Assembly: GCA_945903675.1 (NCBI GenBank)
Contig: CAMDOP010000151.1
Coordinates: 1-7,714, forward strand
Source: Crenothrix polyspora
GTDB taxonomy: Bacteria; Pseudomonadota; Gammaproteobacteria; Methylococcales; Methylomonadaceae
Direction of reading: 5' to 3'
Length of the DNA stretch: 7,714 nucleotides
In this document: piece after piece, positions 6,328 through 7,714 of the stretch
How positions within the stretch are numbered: position 1 is the stretch's first letter
Layout of the letters: each line of letters starts with the position of its first letter
Position numbers and translations under genes: made by a program
The notes under the pieces: generated by a model
The model's input: the letters and a program-made list of their open reading frames with translations, nothing else
Told to the model about the DNA's origin: nothing
Databases searched by the model: none

Positions 6328-6341
6328 TTAAGTTGGTAGCC
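6328..6341 (+). repeat. 14-bp dispersed motif, copy 2 (TTAAGTTGGTAGCC)
   Basis: This is an exact match to 4-17. It lies five bases after the inverted REP pair and 24 bases before the GH3 start codon. It may mark the flank of the repeat cassette, be a shared regulatory site, or be coincidence. Confidence 0.4.
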
Positions 6342-6352
6342 ACTAATTCATT

Positions 6353-6357
6353 AAGAG
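6353..6357 (+). promoter_or_regulatory. Ribosome-binding site supporting a TTG start for the GH3 gene
   Basis: AAGAG (6353-6357) is the best purine-rich site upstream of the GH3 reading frame and ends eight bases before the TTG at 6366, a normal Shine-Dalgarno distance. The first in-frame ATG (6423) lies beyond the lipobox cysteine and has no comparable site. Confidence 0.5.
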
Positions 6358-6365
6358 TTTTAACC

Positions 6366-7714
6366 TTGCAAAAAAAAATCCTTATTTTACTTGTACCATT
6401 ATTCTTACTATTGGGCTGTGCCATGAATACCGTGCAATCAAACAACGAAATAGATCTTAAAGTTCAACAACTGTTGACTAAGATGACCCTAGAAGAAAAA
6501 ATAGGGCAAATGACGCAAATAGATTTTTCTGTAATTGCCGCAGAACTTAATAGTAAAAATCCAGTTGATCAACGCAAATTAGAAGAGGCCGTTTTAAAAT
6601 ATCATATTGGCTCTATACTGAATGCGCCGCAAACACCGGATAACCAAGCACAGTCTGTCACTGTTTGGCGTAATATTCTACAAGCGATACAAGCGGTGGC
6701 TGCTCAGTCACGATTAAAAATCCCAGTCATCTATGGCATAGATGCCATTCATGGTGCCACCTATATAAAAAATTCGGTGTTGTTTCCACAAGCCATTAAT
6801 ATGGCAGCGACCTTTAATACTGATTTAAGTTTTAAAGAAGGTGATATTACTGCTAGAGAATTACGTGTTTCTGGTTTGCAGTGGAATTTCTCCCCAGTGA
6901 TGGATTTAGGAAGGCAACCTTTATGGCCGCGTTTATGGGAAACCTATGGTGAAGATGTACATTTAGCTAGCGTCATGGGTAGTTCTTATATTAAAGGACA
7001 TCAAGGCGATGATTTTTCTACGCCCACTAAAGCCTTAACTTGTTTGAAGCATTATGTAGGCTATAGTTTTCCAATGAACGGTAAAGATAGAACGCCTGCT
7101 TGGATAGGTGAAAGAATGCTGCGTGAATATTTCTTGCCACCGTTTGAAGCCGCTATAAAAGCTGGAACACCTACAATTATGGTTAACTCAGCCGAAGTTG
7201 ATGGCATACCAGGCCATGCTAATTACCAATATTTAACGACTATTTTACGCGATGAGCTTGGCTTTAAAGGTTTTACAGTTTCGGATTGGGAAGATATTAA
7301 GCGCCTCTATACGCGTGATAAGTTAGCCGCTAATGAAAAGGAGGCCGTTAAAATTGCGGTCATGGCTGGCATCGATATGAGCATGGTGCCCTTTGATTAT
7401 TCTTTCTATGATTTATTACTGGCCTTGGTTAACGAAGGAAAAGTGCCCATAGCTAGAATTGATGAGGCCGTAGCTAGAATCCTAACTGTTAAATACCAAG
7501 CCGGTTTATTTAATCCACCGTCTACCTTATTATCTGAAGTCGATAATTTTGCTACGGCGCAAGCCACCGATATTAATCGTCAAGCGGCTAGGGAATCCAT
7601 CGTACTAGCTAAAAATGAACGCCATAGCTTGCCGTTAAAAAAGAACGCCAATGTTTTAGTAGCAGGACCCAACGCCAATTTATTAAGTGTGATGAATGGC
7701 GGTTGGACTTTGAC
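6366..7714 (+). CDS. Glycoside hydrolase family 3 beta-glucosidase, lipoprotein (3' end beyond window)
   Basis: GH3 enzymes release beta-linked glucose (or xylose, GlcNAc) from oligosaccharides by a retaining mechanism. A TTG start at 6366 gives a textbook lipoprotein signal, MQKKILILLVPLFLLLGC, with lipobox L15-L-G-C18 and Ala at +2, so an outer-membrane anchored enzyme is likely. Starting at the first ATG (6423) would delete the signal. The frame is closed upstream by TGA at 6297. The catalytic TIM barrel spans about 35-385: YGIDAIHGATY (Asp126), FSPVMDLGR (Arg183), LWETYGED, CLKHYVGYSFP (Lys228, His229), and the nucleophile Asp307 in FTVSDWEDI. The second, alpha/beta-sandwich domain starts near RQAARESIVLAKNE (405) and is cut at residue 449, so the usual acid/base region is not seen. 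The LGRQPLWPRLWETYGED and GKDRTPAW signatures recall Bacteroidetes GH3 enzymes, including xyloglucan-utilisation ones. The substrate is undetermined. A run of nine A (6370-6378) follows the start codon. Confidence 0.93.
   Translation, partial: MQKKILILLVPLFLLLGCAMNTVQSNNEIDLKVQQLLTKMTLEEKIGQMTQIDFSVIAAELNSKNPVDQRKLEEAVLKYHIGSILNAPQTPDNQAQSVTVWRNILQAIQAVAAQSRLKIPVIYGIDAIHGATYIKNSVLFPQAINMAATFNTDLSFKEGDITARELRVSGLQWNFSPVMDLGRQPLWPRLWETYGEDVHLASVMGSSYIKGHQGDDFSTPTKALTCLKHYVGYSFPMNGKDRTPAWIGERMLREYFLPPFEAAIKAGTPTIMVNSAEVDGIPGHANYQYLTTILRDELGFKGFTVSDWEDIKRLYTRDKLAANEKEAVKIAVMAGIDMSMVPFDYSFYDLLLALVNEGKVPIARIDEAVARILTVKYQAGLFNPPSTLLSEVDNFATAQATDINRQAARESIVLAKNERHSLPLKKNANVLVAGPNANLLSVMNGGWTL

Overview
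The window looks like chromosomal DNA from a moderately AT-leaning gammaproteobacterium. The evidence is the pair dapA-bamC overlapping by one base, a BamC lipoprotein (a beta/gammaproteobacterial outer-membrane assembly subunit), and the large single-chain form of PurL with a fused glutaminase. I cannot fix the genus. A sulfur- or methane-oxidising or marine gammaproteobacterium would fit, but that is impression rather than proof.

Layout, all genes on the + strand. Positions 1-92 are a leader with a good extended -10 promoter. 93-968 is dapA (4-hydroxy-tetrahydrodipicolinate synthase). 968-1669 is a short BamC-like lipoprotein. 1670-1752 is a short AT-rich spacer with a weak hairpin. 1753-5640 is purL (FGAM synthase). 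5689-6159 encodes an unrecognised small membrane protein. 6160-6365 is non-coding and densely structured. 6366-7714 is the first 449 codons of a lipoprotein glycoside hydrolase family 3 beta-glucosidase, starting at TTG and cut by the window end.

The first three genes are housekeeping: lysine/diaminopimelate synthesis, beta-barrel assembly in the outer membrane, and de novo purine synthesis. dapA-bamC-purC is the arrangement I know from many gammaproteobacteria. Here purL occupies the place of purC, which suggests a local rearrangement or a lineage-specific order. The GH3 gene is functionally unrelated and resembles Bacteroidetes-type enzymes, so the purL-distal part looks like accessory DNA.

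The most interesting stretch is 6160-6365. It holds (i) a compact two-hairpin element closed by GGAGT/ACTCC with complementary loops, (ii) two REP-like palindromes in inverted orientation (6232-6258 and 6298-6323), together resembling a REPIN, (iii) a perfect 23-bp tandem duplication between or overlapping them, and (iv) a 14-bp motif that also occurs at the very start of the window upstream of dapA. This is most likely a non-autonomous mobile or repeat cassette sitting directly upstream of the GH3 gene.
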